Below are positions 24,814 through 34,648 of a DNA stretch of 64,000 nt, in pieces (position 1 is the stretch's first letter; every line of letters begins with the position of its first letter). Source of the stretch: Pseudanabaena sp. FACHB-1998 (GTDB taxonomy: Bacteria; Cyanobacteriota; Cyanobacteriia; Pseudanabaenales; Pseudanabaenaceae); NCBI RefSeq assembly GCF_014696355.1, contig NZ_JACJQA010000003.1, forward strand, positions 62,001 to 126,000, in the 5' to 3' direction. Made by a program: the position numbers and the translations under genes. The notes below the pieces were generated by a model, which saw only the letters and a list, made by a program, of their open reading frames with translations, was not told where the DNA came from and searched no databases.

Positions 24814-26169
24814 ATGATTAGACATCTTGAAGAGCAAGAACTAGAGCATTCATTCTATCAATTAGTTGATCGCCTCAATAATAGCCTCCATGTGGGTGAA
24901 CATTTGACGATTAATCTTGACAGTGAGCGCAGTCAATTTACAAGGTTTAATCATGCTAAAGTTCGACAATCAGGGATAGTCGCTGATGGGACAGTCACAG
25001 TGACATTAATTTATAATCATCGTGAAGCCTATGCAGAATTTCCCTTTACGGGCGATCTCAGCATTGATGATCCCGTGGCAATGGAGAGCTTGCAATATCT
25101 GCGGAAAGAGGTTTCGCAAATACCTGAAAATCCTTACTTAGTTCTACCCGAAAATCAAGGCTCCAGTCGTGAGTTATATCAAGGGAAGTTATTGTCTTCT
25201 GAGGAAGCGATCGCCACGATTTTAGAGCCTGTGGCAAAAGTAGATTTTACAGGCTTTTATGCTTCAGGTTCCATCGTGCGAGCTAATGCTAATTCCGCAG
25301 GGCAACGCCATTGGTTTGCGACGGATTCTTTTTTTGTAGACTATTCGATGTTTGTGCAGACCGATTCGGGCGAAAAGGCGGTGAAAGGAATCTATGCAGG
25401 CAAAGACTGGAATAAGCAAGCCTATCATTCCCAAATTCAGCGATCGCAACAACAACTTATCGCTTTACAACGCCCAAGTAAAAAGATTGAAAGGGGGCAG
25501 TATCACACCTATTTTGCACCTGCGGCGGCTTCCGAATTATTTGGTTTTTTGGCTTGGAGTGTGGGCGAAGGCTCCATGCAGCAGGGTAGTAGTGCGCTCT
25601 TAAAGCTCCGCAATCAAGAAAAATCTCTATCACCGCTACTCAGTCTCAAGGAAAATTTTAGTTATGGAAATGTGCCACGCTTTAATAGTTTGGGGGAAGT
25701 TGCTCCTGATCAACTAGTAGTAATCGATCAGGGTAAATTAACTAATACTTTGGTGAGTTCGCGCAGTGCCAAAGAATATGACAAAGAAACAAATGGAGCC
25801 GACGAAGGCGAATCCATGCGATCGCCTGAAATTGCCGCAGGGAGTCTAGCCGAGTCGGATATTTTATCCAGACTAGATACGGGGCTGTATTTATCGAATT
25901 TGCACTATCTCAATTGGAGCGATCGCACTGGCGGCAGAATTACAGGCATGACTCGCTATGCTTGCTTTTGGGTAGAAGATGGTAAATTTATTGCTCCCAT
26001 TGAGAATCTCCGTTTTGATGATAGTATCTATAAATTTTTAGGTGATAATTTAGAGGATTTGACCAGCTTTCGCGATTTTATTCCCAGTACTGGAACCTAT
26101 GGCAAGCGATCGCTCGGCGCAATTCTCGTTCCTGGAATGTTAGTCAAAGACTTTACCTTTACTCTATAG
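24814..26169 (+). CDS. TldD/PmbA family protein
   Basis: A 451-residue member of the TldD/TldE (PmbA) metallopeptidase family. The C-terminal region is characteristic: RFNSLGEVAPDQLVVIDQGKL, LSNLHYLNWSDRTGGRITGMTR and the end LGAILVPGMLVKDFTFT. The zinc motif HExxxH of TldD is absent, so this is the TldE/PmbA-like partner or a cyanobacterial non-catalytic paralogue. E. coli TldD/E processes peptides such as microcin B17 and CcdA. The phosphotransferase gene starts 67 bases after the stop, beyond a 26-bp hairpin. Confidence 0.82.
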   Translation: MIRHLEEQELEHSFYQLVDRLNNSLHVGEHLTINLDSERSQFTRFNHAKVRQSGIVADGTVTVTLIYNHREAYAEFPFTGDLSIDDPVAMESLQYLRKEVSQIPENPYLVLPENQGSSRELYQGKLLSSEEAIATILEPVAKVDFTGFYASGSIVRANANSAGQRHWFATDSFFVDYSMFVQTDSGEKAVKGIYAGKDWNKQAYHSQIQRSQQQLIALQRPSKKIERGQYHTYFAPAAASELFGFLAWSVGEGSMQQGSSALLKLRNQEKSLSPLLSLKENFSYGNVPRFNSLGEVAPDQLVVIDQGKLTNTLVSSRSAKEYDKETNGADEGESMRSPEIAAGSLAESDILSRLDTGLYLSNLHYLNWSDRTGGRITGMTRYACFWVEDGKFIAPIENLRFDDSIYKFLGDNLEDLTSFRDFIPSTGTYGKRSLGAILVPGMLVKDFTFTL

Positions 26170-26221
26170 TTATAGCGTGATTGATTTTTGCCTACGGCAA
26201 AAATCAATCACGCTATAACTA
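26167..26221. terminator. Hairpin at the end of the TldD/PmbA gene
   Basis: TAGTTATAGCGTGATTGATT to TTTGCC pairs with its exact complement across TAC. The first three bases are the TAG stop codon. Confidence 0.8.
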
Positions 26222-26236
26222 CGCAAAACCCTTGCT

Positions 26237-27352
26237 ATGAGTCAAAATCAAGAACTGCAAAAACTTATTCATATCGGTTCGCAATTTTCTCAACAGGAAA
26301 CTATTACACAAATTCAAGCCTTTGGTAGTGGCAATATTAATGCAACTTTTTTGGCTTCAGGTCAGGGATTAAACCCATCTCCCTTTATTTTGCAGCGCAT
26401 CAATACCAATGTATTCCGTAATCCGAAGCAGGTAATGCAGAATATGCGTATTTATGCCGATCATGTAAGCGATCGCTTACAAAAGAATCCCTTGCAACGT
26501 CGCTGGGAAGTGCCACAAGTTCGGCAAACTGGGGATGGACAAGACTATATCGAAACAGCGAATGGTGAATTTTGGCGATCGCTAAGCTTTATTGAGAATT
26601 CCCATTCCTTTGATGCGTTGCTCAATGTCGATCATGCGAGGGAAGTGGGCTATGCTTTGGGAACTTTCCATCATTTAACGAGTGATCTCGACTCCGCAAA
26701 ACTAGCAGATACTCTGGTGGGCTTCCATATCACACCGCTTTATCTGGAGCAGTACACCGCCGCCTTGGCAACCAGCGAACACCTGATTTTGCGATCGCCA
26801 GAGGTTAATTATTGTCTGAACTTTGTAGAGTCACACAAATATTTAGCGCATATCTTAGAAGCCGCGAAAGCCTCTGGCAAACTACTTTTGAGAACCATGC
26901 ATGGTGATCCTAAAGTAAATAATATTTTATTTGATAAGCATACTCACTTAGCCGTAAGTGTGGTTGATTTGGATACGATTAAGGCTGGTTTAATTCATTA
27001 CGATATCGGCGACTGTTTGAGATCGGGCTGCAATCCCTCTGGGGAAGAGTGCGAGCAATGGGAAGATGTGGAATTTAGTAGCGAACTCTGTTTTGCGATT
27101 TTGCAAGGCTATTTATCGCAAGCAAGTTCCTTTTTAACGGAATCTGACTATGCCTATATTTACGATTCTATCCGTGTGATTACCTTTGAGTTAGGTCTGC
27201 GCTTCTTTACCGATTATCTATTAGGAAATGTCTACTTCGCAGTGAAATATCCTGAACATAATTTATTGCGATCGCTAGTCCAATTCCGTTTATTAGAAAG
27301 CATCGAAGCTCAAAAACCTGCTATTAATCACATTATTGAAAAAACAAAATAA
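26237..27352 (+). CDS. Aminoglycoside-phosphotransferase-like kinase
   Basis: A 371-residue protein of the APH/choline-kinase fold. The nucleotide-binding N-lobe starts with IQAFGSGNINATFL and continues FILQRINTNVFRNPKQVMQNM. The catalytic loop is LLRTMHGDPKVNNILFD (the Brenner HGD-x4-N motif, ~226-238), and the metal-binding aspartate is in VSVVDLDTIKAG. The family includes N-acetylhexosamine 1-kinase (NahK), which it resembles most to my eye. Substrate unknown. It converges with the lycopene-cyclase homologue, only 12 bases away. Confidence 0.85.
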   Translation: MSQNQELQKLIHIGSQFSQQETITQIQAFGSGNINATFLASGQGLNPSPFILQRINTNVFRNPKQVMQNMRIYADHVSDRLQKNPLQRRWEVPQVRQTGDGQDYIETANGEFWRSLSFIENSHSFDALLNVDHAREVGYALGTFHHLTSDLDSAKLADTLVGFHITPLYLEQYTAALATSEHLILRSPEVNYCLNFVESHKYLAHILEAAKASGKLLLRTMHGDPKVNNILFDKHTHLAVSVVDLDTIKAGLIHYDIGDCLRSGCNPSGEECEQWEDVEFSSELCFAILQGYLSQASSFLTESDYAYIYDSIRVITFELGLRFFTDYLLGNVYFAVKYPEHNLLRSLVQFRLLESIEAQKPAINHIIEKTK

Positions 27353-27364
27353 AAAGCTTCTTTT

Positions 27365-29368
27365 CTATTTGTTTTTGCCAACGGAATAATTAATAGCGTA
27401 GCTCCAACTGAGTAAACGTAGCCACAGGCGGGGATTATTAGGTTCTAGCCATGGTTGACAATTGCGTAAAATTGGTGGCAACCATCCGCCCAAAAGCGCA
27501 TTAGTTAAAGAACTGCGGGTAAAGGCTCCATAACTAGATAGCCATTTCAGCAAATCCTTTAGCCCCGCCATTTGGAAAATCCAGAGAATTAACTGAGGAT
27601 TTTTAAAAGCAGCAATGAGAGCAAGGCGGTTAAACATCAGCCATCCCAGCCGATCTTTGATAAAGCGATCGCTGACAGGTTGCGGCTCATCGGCAAGCAA
27701 GCCAAAAAATGTATTCAGCATCGAATTCACTCGCTCTGGCGGCAAATACATCCCCGTGGGAACCATCATTCCTTTTGAAAATAGCCAAGTAACCGCAATA
27801 TTACTCTGATAGGCATTAATCTGGCTGAGATCATCGGCTCTGAGCAAATCATGTTTCAAGGCTGTATCCAGCAATGTCGCTAAACGTGGCAAGTTGCGAA
27901 CGAGGGAACCAAACCCTGTAAACACAAGGGGTGATTGCAACGAGGCAGCATCACCGATCGCGAGTATCCGATCAAAGGCACATTTTTTGGAGTCTTCATT
28001 CAAGCTGTAATGTCCCGTGATGTAGCCAAAGGTTGCCTTCTTCCAAGTCAGTTTCTCCATATCACAACGGCGATATTCTGGCAAAATCGTGAAGAAGTCC
28101 TCATACATCTCCAATAATGATCCTGCATTTTCTGGATGGACTTGGTGATAATGGAATAGATAAATCGTTAGTTCATCTTTTTCCGCAGGAAAGAGTTCCC
28201 AAATTAATTGTCGTCCTCGCGAAATATCGCCATGACTAAACAGCACATCACCATACTGGGAATCCCAAACCTGTTTATCAAAACCTTCGAGAACTGCGCC
28301 CACAGTGGGACAAACGCTATCAAAGGCTTGCCCTGCATTCAGTTGTTGCGCGATCGCTGAAGCCGATCCCATCGCATCGATCACCAATCGCGAATTTAGA
28401 ATTACCTCCGCATCTGTTTCCAAATTTTTAGCAAAAATGGTCGCGCCGTTATCATTAATTACTACTTTCTGAAATTCAGTGCGATCGCAAATTACTGCGC
28501 CATACTGATGTAATTTCTTGCTACAAATCTCTAATAAACGATTAGTATCGATCGCAATATTTAAAACCGTAGGCGTATGCAGCACCTTAGCCTTGAGATG
28601 GGGTGGATTATTGCTATCAAAAAACTTATTAAAGCCATCAACATATTCCGCCGTAATCATCACTTCAAATTCTTCTTTAGTGAATAGCCCAAAGTCGATG
28701 AGATTCTGGAATTCCGCACGGGAAATATTCCATTCTCGATTCATCCGTCCAAAGGGAATTCGCTCTACTAAGCACACACGATAACCTAACTTAGCCATCA
28801 TCGCCGCATGGATCGCGCCTAATGCTCCTCCCAAATACACAATGTCATAGATTACATCTGACTTCACAGAATTAGCTTGTGAATCTTCAAAAATCACTTG
28901 TTTAGGAGTTTCAGGATTTTTGACACTTTCCCGCCAGCGCTTTTCCCACCAATAGACGCGATTAAGGTCATATTCACCATTGGGAATGCGTTGAAAGAAT
29001 TTGACCGTAAGCGGATATTCTTCAACTAGGGCTGCAAAAATTGATTGATTCGGGGCGATCGCTGGTGGTTGTTTAAACTCATAGGGAAAAGCTTGACGCG
29101 CCGCCTTTGTCAAATGGTCAAGAAATTCCTTTTCCCCATCCATGACCTCATCCGACCATCGAAACACTTTGAGATAAGCCGTGCGCTGTAATGTCCAGAT
29201 AAATACTGATAATTGCGCGATCGCTCCTGAGCGATTTTGGCGATCGAGGATAAAGCCATGCTTAGCAACGGATTTTTTCCCAAAGGGAGGTTGGTACTCA
29301 GTCTGGAGCCATGTTTTCACGGCTGCAACCTGCGTTGTAGGAATCTCGATGTAAAGTAACTGCTGCAT
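27365..29368 (-). CDS. CruA/CruP-type lycopene cyclase family flavoprotein
   Basis: A 667-residue FAD protein. An N-terminal ~170-residue region (YIEIPTTQVAAVKTWLQTEY...) precedes the dinucleotide-binding motif VYLGGALGAIHAAMMAKLG at about 176-195. The family signature MNREWNISRAEFQNLIDFGL and later AIGDAASLQSPLVFTGFGSL follow. CruA and CruP homologues cyclise lycopene or limit its peroxidation; the two cannot be separated here by eye. Carotenoid cyclisation at the thylakoid membrane is the likely role. No other carotenoid genes are adjacent. Confidence 0.8.
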   Translation of the reverse strand: MQQLLYIEIPTTQVAAVKTWLQTEYQPPFGKKSVAKHGFILDRQNRSGAIAQLSVFIWTLQRTAYLKVFRWSDEVMDGEKEFLDHLTKAARQAFPYEFKQPPAIAPNQSIFAALVEEYPLTVKFFQRIPNGEYDLNRVYWWEKRWRESVKNPETPKQVIFEDSQANSVKSDVIYDIVYLGGALGAIHAAMMAKLGYRVCLVERIPFGRMNREWNISRAEFQNLIDFGLFTKEEFEVMITAEYVDGFNKFFDSNNPPHLKAKVLHTPTVLNIAIDTNRLLEICSKKLHQYGAVICDRTEFQKVVINDNGATIFAKNLETDAEVILNSRLVIDAMGSASAIAQQLNAGQAFDSVCPTVGAVLEGFDKQVWDSQYGDVLFSHGDISRGRQLIWELFPAEKDELTIYLFHYHQVHPENAGSLLEMYEDFFTILPEYRRCDMEKLTWKKATFGYITGHYSLNEDSKKCAFDRILAIGDAASLQSPLVFTGFGSLVRNLPRLATLLDTALKHDLLRADDLSQINAYQSNIAVTWLFSKGMMVPTGMYLPPERVNSMLNTFFGLLADEPQPVSDRFIKDRLGWLMFNRLALIAAFKNPQLILWIFQMAGLKDLLKWLSSYGAFTRSSLTNALLGGWLPPILRNCQPWLEPNNPRLWLRLLSWSYAINYSVGKNK

Positions 29369-29467
29369 GGCTAAATCAATATCTTCAATGTTCTAATTTT
29401 GGCATATAGGCGATCGCATTACTAAATAAGCGACAGCTACATTGTAAAGGCTCTAACCATTCTGGAA

Positions 29468-30070
29468 CTAATCATTGAGGCTTTGCAAAATACTCTCAAC
29501 CAATTTATAAACACGAGTACCTAATTCTGAAGTCCAAGATCCCTTTAGGTTTAAATCAAGATTTCGCGATCGCTTAATCGCGCTTTCTACATTGGGTTGG
29601 TATGCAAAAATATCTAAATTGCTCTTATTGTAGCCCCCTAAATCTGCTTTAAGTCTGGCTTCAAAATGCTTACAAGTTTTATCTGTGGGGTGTAAATCCC
29701 TAAAGTGTAAACATAGCCAAATTTCAAAACAAGGATTACTAATGGCTAGTTGATAGCCTTTTTGATTAGCTTGACGGCAGACTGTAATTAATTGTTTTCT
29801 CCAGCGATCCACATCAATTACTAACCAAAACTCGTCTTCTTCATTAAAATCATATAAATCCTTAAATTTATCTAGACGTTCCAACACATATTCGGGTGCA
29901 GACTTGTTATCATCTCCAGTAGCTAATATTTCTACTTTGACTTTACGGCTTCCAAACATTTCAAAATATTGCTTTTCTGTGTCTTTACCTTCGGTTGCGA
30001 TCACAAATAATTTTGCACTTCGGCGATCATGTTTACGGTCTAAAAGCTTAGTGCGGTTTATCTTTCTCAT
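29468..30070 (-). CDS. RloB-like protein (Toprim-like nuclease of a defence pair)
   Basis: A ~200-residue protein of the RloB family. KLFVIATEGKDTEKQYFEMF contains the acidic Toprim-like start (TEG..TE), and FWLVIDVDRWRKQL contains the DxD element. SNPCFEIWLCLHF is the most characteristic RloB block. It follows the RloA-like ATPase gene directly: ATG 30070 lies eight bases after the rloA stop, and an alternative TTG at 30082 overlaps it by four. RloA/RloB-like pairs resemble PARIS-type and other ATPase-plus-Toprim abortive infection systems. The defence role is inferred. Confidence 0.8.
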   Translation of the reverse strand: MRKINRTKLLDRKHDRRSAKLFVIATEGKDTEKQYFEMFGSRKVKVEILATGDDNKSAPEYVLERLDKFKDLYDFNEEDEFWLVIDVDRWRKQLITVCRQANQKGYQLAISNPCFEIWLCLHFRDLHPTDKTCKHFEARLKADLGGYNKSNLDIFAYQPNVESAIKRSRNLDLNLKGSWTSELGTRVYKLVESILQSLND

Positions 30071-30078
30071 TTCTCTTA

Positions 30079-31479
30079 TCAATTTGCCTTTTCAGATAGA
30101 GAATCTTCACATTCAAACCACCCCAAATCTTTTGGGTTTCCAAAAAAAGGAATAGCTCCAAAACGAGCATTCAAGTAACCTTTTTCAATCTTAAGATCGG
30201 GTCTGATCTTAAATTCAGCTAACGAGTAGCAATCAGATATACCATTTTTATTTTTTTCAACAAACCATATCTCATCACGCCTCAATAAATCTAGATCTAG
30301 CAAATTAGTATCATGGGTTGTAAAAATAAGTTGATTACTTGTTGCCCTACAATTTATAGCAGTCTCAACAAAATATCGAGAAAGTAAAGGATGTAATCGC
30401 CGATCTAGTTCATCTAAAAAAATAATCTTTTCTGGTTCTTGCTGCAACAAAAAAAGAGCAGGGATCAGATGAATTAATCGCTGTGTTCCTTCTGATTCTT
30501 CTTCTATAGAAAAATTGATAAAGTCTCCATTCTCCGCAAGATGTATTGTTTTCAATCTGGTCAGGGTTACGTTCCCCATATCATCTTTAGAAAATATTTC
30601 TCTCCCTCCTTGGGACTTTTCAACAGTTACTTCAGGTCTATTATCCAATTCTTGCAAAAGTTTTTCTCTTGTCGATTTATGCATAGTTGCAAGATGCTGA
30701 TCGAAATCAACTTCTATTTTTTCGTCAACAACTGAATTTATGCCTGTTCCAGTAACTTGAAGAAATCCATCAAGAAAATTTCTAAAATTTTTATTTCTCT
30801 GTACACTAACTTCTAAGCCTGTACAATCTACATCTGCTGGGATAACAGTTAATGCATTACTAAACCAGTTGTAGACTGGCATTAGGGCATTAAGATTGCG
30901 ATCAATTGATTCTGTTAGAAAAAGTTGATTAGGGCGAGTGCCTAACGCAATAAAGTTTAAATTTTGTTCGTCTTTGCGAGTTTTACCTTTAATAATAGAG
31001 CCAAATTTTATAGTTGTTTTTGTTGGATTTGAGTCTTGAATAGAAGTAAATCTCTCAAAGTACATTATCTCTTTCTTCTTACCTTGAGGAATTCCATATA
31101 GCCATTCTTCTAAAATTTGTTCTCTATTTAGAGTAAATCCGTAAGAATATTGAGAACCTTTGTAGGTAAAAATAAACTCGAACTTACTAGGATTTTTGCT
31201 GCAATCTCCTAACTTAAATGGATGTATAGCAATAGATTGATTGCTTCTAGTTCCTTCCAGCACTAGATTTTGAGCAAAAGCTATAGCTTTAATAAGATTT
31301 GATTTACCTGAGGCATTAGCTCCATAGATAGCAGCAATTGGTAATACAGAACGACCTTCTCCTGCTTCATGCTGAGCAAGATGCTCGCTATGCTGACTAT
31401 CACTATTAACCGCCACCATACTAAATGTCACTTCATCTCTGAAGGACAAAAAGTTTTCTATGGTGAATTGAATTAGCAT
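30079..31479 (-). CDS. RloA-like AAA/ABC-type ATPase
   Basis: A 466-residue SMC/ABC-like ATPase. The N-terminal MLIQFTIENFLSFRDEVTFS and Walker A IYGANASGKSNLIKAI lie near residues 52-67. The signature-like segment EEESEGTQRLIHLIPAL, Walker B KIIFLDELDRRLHP and H-loop LIFTTHDTNLLD lie near 330-390. This layout is that of RloA/AAA_15 ATPases of anti-phage systems. It is encoded immediately before the rloB-like gene; a hairpin at 31530-31580 separates the pair from the upstream peptidase gene, so it is probably its own operon. Confidence 0.85.
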   Translation of the reverse strand: MLIQFTIENFLSFRDEVTFSMVAVNSDSQHSEHLAQHEAGEGRSVLPIAAIYGANASGKSNLIKAIAFAQNLVLEGTRSNQSIAIHPFKLGDCSKNPSKFEFIFTYKGSQYSYGFTLNREQILEEWLYGIPQGKKKEIMYFERFTSIQDSNPTKTTIKFGSIIKGKTRKDEQNLNFIALGTRPNQLFLTESIDRNLNALMPVYNWFSNALTVIPADVDCTGLEVSVQRNKNFRNFLDGFLQVTGTGINSVVDEKIEVDFDQHLATMHKSTREKLLQELDNRPEVTVEKSQGGREIFSKDDMGNVTLTRLKTIHLAENGDFINFSIEEESEGTQRLIHLIPALFLLQQEPEKIIFLDELDRRLHPLLSRYFVETAINCRATSNQLIFTTHDTNLLDLDLLRRDEIWFVEKNKNGISDCYSLAEFKIRPDLKIEKGYLNARFGAIPFFGNPKDLGWFECEDSLSEKAN

Positions 31480-31529
31480 TTTTTAATCAAACATATTGAG
31501 AATTTTGTTTGATTATAGTTTATATGGTT

Positions 31530-31580
31530 CATCCAAATGACAATTCAGGAGAAAAAATCTCCTAAATTGTCATTTGGATG
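31530..31580. terminator. Hairpin between the M16 peptidase gene and rloA
   Basis: CATCCAAATGACAATTCAGG to AGA pairs with its complement (one mismatch) across five A. Read on the minus strand it lies 27 bases beyond the peptidase stop and gives a T-rich loop rather than a T-tail. Confidence 0.6.
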
Positions 31581-31606
31581 AGTATTTTTTATGAAGTTAG
31601 TACCAT

Positions 31607-32938
31607 TTAAGGTTTGACAATCAAAATACCGTAGGCATCAGGATTGAGATATTTGCGAACGGCGGCTTGGATGTCCTCTTTGGTGATGGATTTGATTAAA
31701 TCGGGATAGTTTAAGGCTGGTTCTAGAGAACCAACAATGCGATCGTAATAGCCGTAGATGCCCGCGCGTTCCTTGGGTGACTCATTACCGAAGATAAAGC
31801 GATTGCTGACTTGAGTGCGAATTTTGGCTAGTTCCTCATCGGTGACAGGCACTTCATGCAGTTGGCGAATATGCTCGCGAATCGCTTCTTCGACGATCGC
31901 CACATCCTCCACATTTAACTTCGCGAACACTTGGAAAGCTCCTTGCCAACGCATCGCTGAATTACTAACGGAAATGCGATCGACGATGCGGCGATTTTCG
32001 CGCAAATCCTGCACCATCCGCGAAGTGCGTCCGCTACCGAGAATATTGGCAAGAATACTTAAGGGATAGGTTTCCGATAGTTCAGTCAAACCAGCAACGC
32101 GCCATGTCATGCTCAATCTGGCTTGCTTCAGGCTGGTATCGGTCACTTCGCGCCGCACAATTTCGGTAAAAGGCTTTTCGGGGGTAAAAGTCTTAGGCTC
32201 TGGTTTATCCGCGATCGCCTGATCGTCATTGCGAGTTTCAAAGTAATCGGCAATTACGCTAATCATTTCGCTTACGGGCAGATTGCCAACTACGGCGATC
32301 GTCATATTTTGCGGCGCATACCATTTGCGGTGAAAGGCTTGCATCTGCTCCGAGGTGACATTTTCAATCACTTCGACAGGGCCCAGCACCGCACGGCGAT
32401 AGGGTAAAGTTTCATAGACTAATTCCGAAATATGGCGATAAATGCGGCGATCGGGATTGTCTTCACTGCGGCGGATTTCCTCTAACACCACATGACGTTC
32501 GCGCTGAAACTCTTCATCGGGAATGCTTGCCTTTAACACTATATCCAGTTGTAAAGGCGCAAGCGTGGCGAAATCCTTGGGCGCGACATTGATATAAAAA
32601 TGCGTGTAGTCCTGACTGGTTGCCGCATTGGTATTACCACCGTGGGACTCGATCGCCTGTTCAAATTCTCCCAAAGCAAGGCGATCGCTACCCTTGAAAA
32701 CCATATGTTCCAAGAAATGTGCCATGCCGTTAATGTCATCGGTTTCCGCCGCAGAGCCAACATTAACCCAAATGCTAAGGTTAACTGCGTCCACAGGAAC
32801 CTGTTCGGCAATAATCTTAATTCCGTTTGGCAAAATATGTTGAGTGGGCGCAGATACTTGCGCTCTAGTAGCTAGATCATGGAGAGCATGATCAGTCTCA
32901 GCTACATCTAACCGACGCGGAATGACGATCGCTGGCAT
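31607..32938 (-). CDS. M16 family zinc peptidase (processing-peptidase type)
   Basis: A ~443-residue pitrilysin-family protein. The inverted zinc motif HXXEH is intact (MAHFLEHMVFKG), with the distal glutamate in HVVLEEIRRSEDNPDR. The C-terminal half shows the substrate-clamp region (RTSRMVQDLRENRRIV). ATG 32938 starts MPAIVIPRRLDVAE. A longer frame to 33040 would add a basic, very hydrophobic leader that could be a signal peptide, but that stretch is AT-rich and poorly convincing. Relatives process or degrade short peptides in the cytosol or periplasm. Confidence 0.88.
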   Translation of the reverse strand: MPAIVIPRRLDVAETDHALHDLATRAQVSAPTQHILPNGIKIIAEQVPVDAVNLSIWVNVGSAAETDDINGMAHFLEHMVFKGSDRLALGEFEQAIESHGGNTNAATSQDYTHFYINVAPKDFATLAPLQLDIVLKASIPDEEFQRERHVVLEEIRRSEDNPDRRIYRHISELVYETLPYRRAVLGPVEVIENVTSEQMQAFHRKWYAPQNMTIAVVGNLPVSEMISVIADYFETRNDDQAIADKPEPKTFTPEKPFTEIVRREVTDTSLKQARLSMTWRVAGLTELSETYPLSILANILGSGRTSRMVQDLRENRRIVDRISVSNSAMRWQGAFQVFAKLNVEDVAIVEEAIREHIRQLHEVPVTDEELAKIRTQVSNRFIFGNESPKERAGIYGYYDRIVGSLEPALNYPDLIKSITKEDIQAAVRKYLNPDAYGILIVKP

Positions 32939-33040
32939 GGCAATATAAACTTTTGCTAAAGGGTTTGCTAAAAAATGAGAAAGAAAAATAGAAGGAAGAA
33001 AATATAAATAAAATTTTTTGTTTTTATTATATAAATTCAA

Positions 33041-33397
33041 AGGCTCAAAATACGAACAAAGGGATCTTTTTTATCTGCTCCACCTGACTAATTAACACTT
33101 GGTCAAATTGCGGTTGCCATAAAGCAAAAAGGAGCTTTAGTTCTAGATATTTCAGTCTTGAATATAACTTAACCTTTATTTTAGGTAAATTGGGGGAAAT
33201 ATTTAAATTTCTTGCAATTTTAGCTTTCTCCTACTGCATTAACCCAATCAAAGAAAATAGCGCTGCCATTTTCTGTCTCGCACAACCTCAGATGAGGGGC
33301 GGCGCAAAGCGCCGCCCCTCATCTAAGGTTGTGCTACGTGGAAACTTGTAAAGCCCTCTCCCGTAAGCGAGGGGAACAAGAAAATAAAACTTGAAAC
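33041..33397. other. Gap between the M16 and TPR genes
   Basis: No gene visible. It contains a hairpin at 33280-33334: GCACAACCTCAGATGAGGGG to CGGCGC, an AAA loop and a nearly perfect complement, 26-bp arms. The rest is AT-rich and probably the M16 promoter region. Confidence 0.6.
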
Positions 33398-34426
33398 CTA
33401 CATTTGATCCAATGCTCGCAATTTGTAATAAGCTTCGCGCAGGGCAAGGCTACTAGCTCCTTCCTCTAAATTAGCCGCAAAGTCATAGGACTCTTGATAA
33501 GCGACGCGGGCTTTAGGAAGATTGCCAAAGGACAGGTATAAATCTCCCAAATATCGCTGCACGATCGCCGCCGTTTCTTGATCGCCCATCACCAGAGCTA
33601 AGCTAGAGCGATTTTGCAATAAGTCTTCAATGCGATAAAAGTTAGGAACTTCGAGATAGGCGGCAATCAGGCGATCGCTAGCCACCGACATCAACGGATA
33701 ATTGCGATATTGACGCGCGATCGTCAGAGCCATTCCATAGTCTTTGATAGCTGACTTGTAATTATCCAAAGCCATTAAACTATCGCCACTATTAACGTAG
33801 GTATACCCCTCACCAATGGCTTCCCGAAGCGGATGTATCTTGATCGATGCGTAATATTGCTTGAGAGCCTCTACATGATTACCATAGCGTCCTGCGATTA
33901 AGCCTTTGCTATTTAGAGCGATCGCCGTATTTAGTCGCTGTTCTTTGGCGATCGCTAGATCTAGAGTCTCTTTGTTGAGTTTTGCCGCAGATTCTAATTT
34001 ATTTTCAGCAATTTTGAAGCTGACCAAATTATTAGAGCTTTCTAGCTTTGCGCCACTGTCTTTCAAAGTATTAGCGTAGCCAATGCGTTGAATCGTGGAA
34101 TCTTGAGCCGCATTACTTGCGCCTAAAACTTCATAGGCATCACTCACTCGCGCCAGAGTGTAGGAAATTGCGGCTTGATCGTTGACGCGGCGGTAATAGC
34201 CAATCGCGTAGAGCCAAGTTTTAATCGCCTCGCGGGGTTTGCCTTCCTTGAACTGATTGTAGCCAAGATCTAATAAGCGATCGGCTTCATCCCGCACAGC
34301 CCGATTTTCAAGCTTGATCGTAGTTTGCGACTGGGTTGGCATTGGAACAACGATCGCCCCCACAAAGGCAGCTAAAATCGTCGCTCCAATATTAGCTACG
34401 GACATTTTTTGACGCTTTTTATACAT
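33398..34426 (-). CDS. Exported tetratricopeptide repeat protein
   Basis: A 342-residue protein (or 335 from the internal Met at 34405) with an N-terminal signal sequence (SVANIGATILAAFVGAIVVPMPTQSQ). About five to six TPR-like helical pairs follow (GYNQFKEGKPREAIKTWLYAIGYYRRV, SYTLARVSDAYEVLGA, RYLGDLYLSFGNLPKARVAYQESYDFA). It has no catalytic domain and is probably a periplasmic scaffold. Its TPRs resemble the first part of the CHAT protein at 17.5 kb, but the protease domain is absent. Single gene. Confidence 0.8.
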   Translation of the reverse strand: MYKKRQKMSVANIGATILAAFVGAIVVPMPTQSQTTIKLENRAVRDEADRLLDLGYNQFKEGKPREAIKTWLYAIGYYRRVNDQAAISYTLARVSDAYEVLGASNAAQDSTIQRIGYANTLKDSGAKLESSNNLVSFKIAENKLESAAKLNKETLDLAIAKEQRLNTAIALNSKGLIAGRYGNHVEALKQYYASIKIHPLREAIGEGYTYVNSGDSLMALDNYKSAIKDYGMALTIARQYRNYPLMSVASDRLIAAYLEVPNFYRIEDLLQNRSSLALVMGDQETAAIVQRYLGDLYLSFGNLPKARVAYQESYDFAANLEEGASSLALREAYYKLRALDQM

Positions 34427-34519
34427 TTCCCTACATCCTCACCAAAAAGGTGGACATATTGTAGCGACATAAAAGCAATTTTTTCTAGAAGTTTTCTGAC
34501 TTTTTCTGACATAACCTAA

Positions 34520-34617
34520 ATACTCCCTTCCCAGTCTAAAAAATAGACATTAAAACCCAAGAATTAGGTAGGTAGCGCAAAGCGACGCATAGCTAATCTT
34601 GGGTGGGAAGGGAGTAT
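34520..34617. repeat. Family 2 MITE/REP-like element
   Basis: TACTCCCTTCCCAGTCTAAA and AATAGACATTAAAACCCAAG precede a central hairpin (ATTAGGTAGGTAGCGCAAAG ...). The element ends TTGGGTGGGAAGGGAGTA, the inverted copy of its start. Other copies are at 35297-35361 (reversed) and 63055-63160, with a remnant at 8731-8770. Confidence 0.7.
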
Positions 34618-34648
34618 ATAATTTAGGCTAAGCATTTTGAGGAAATCT

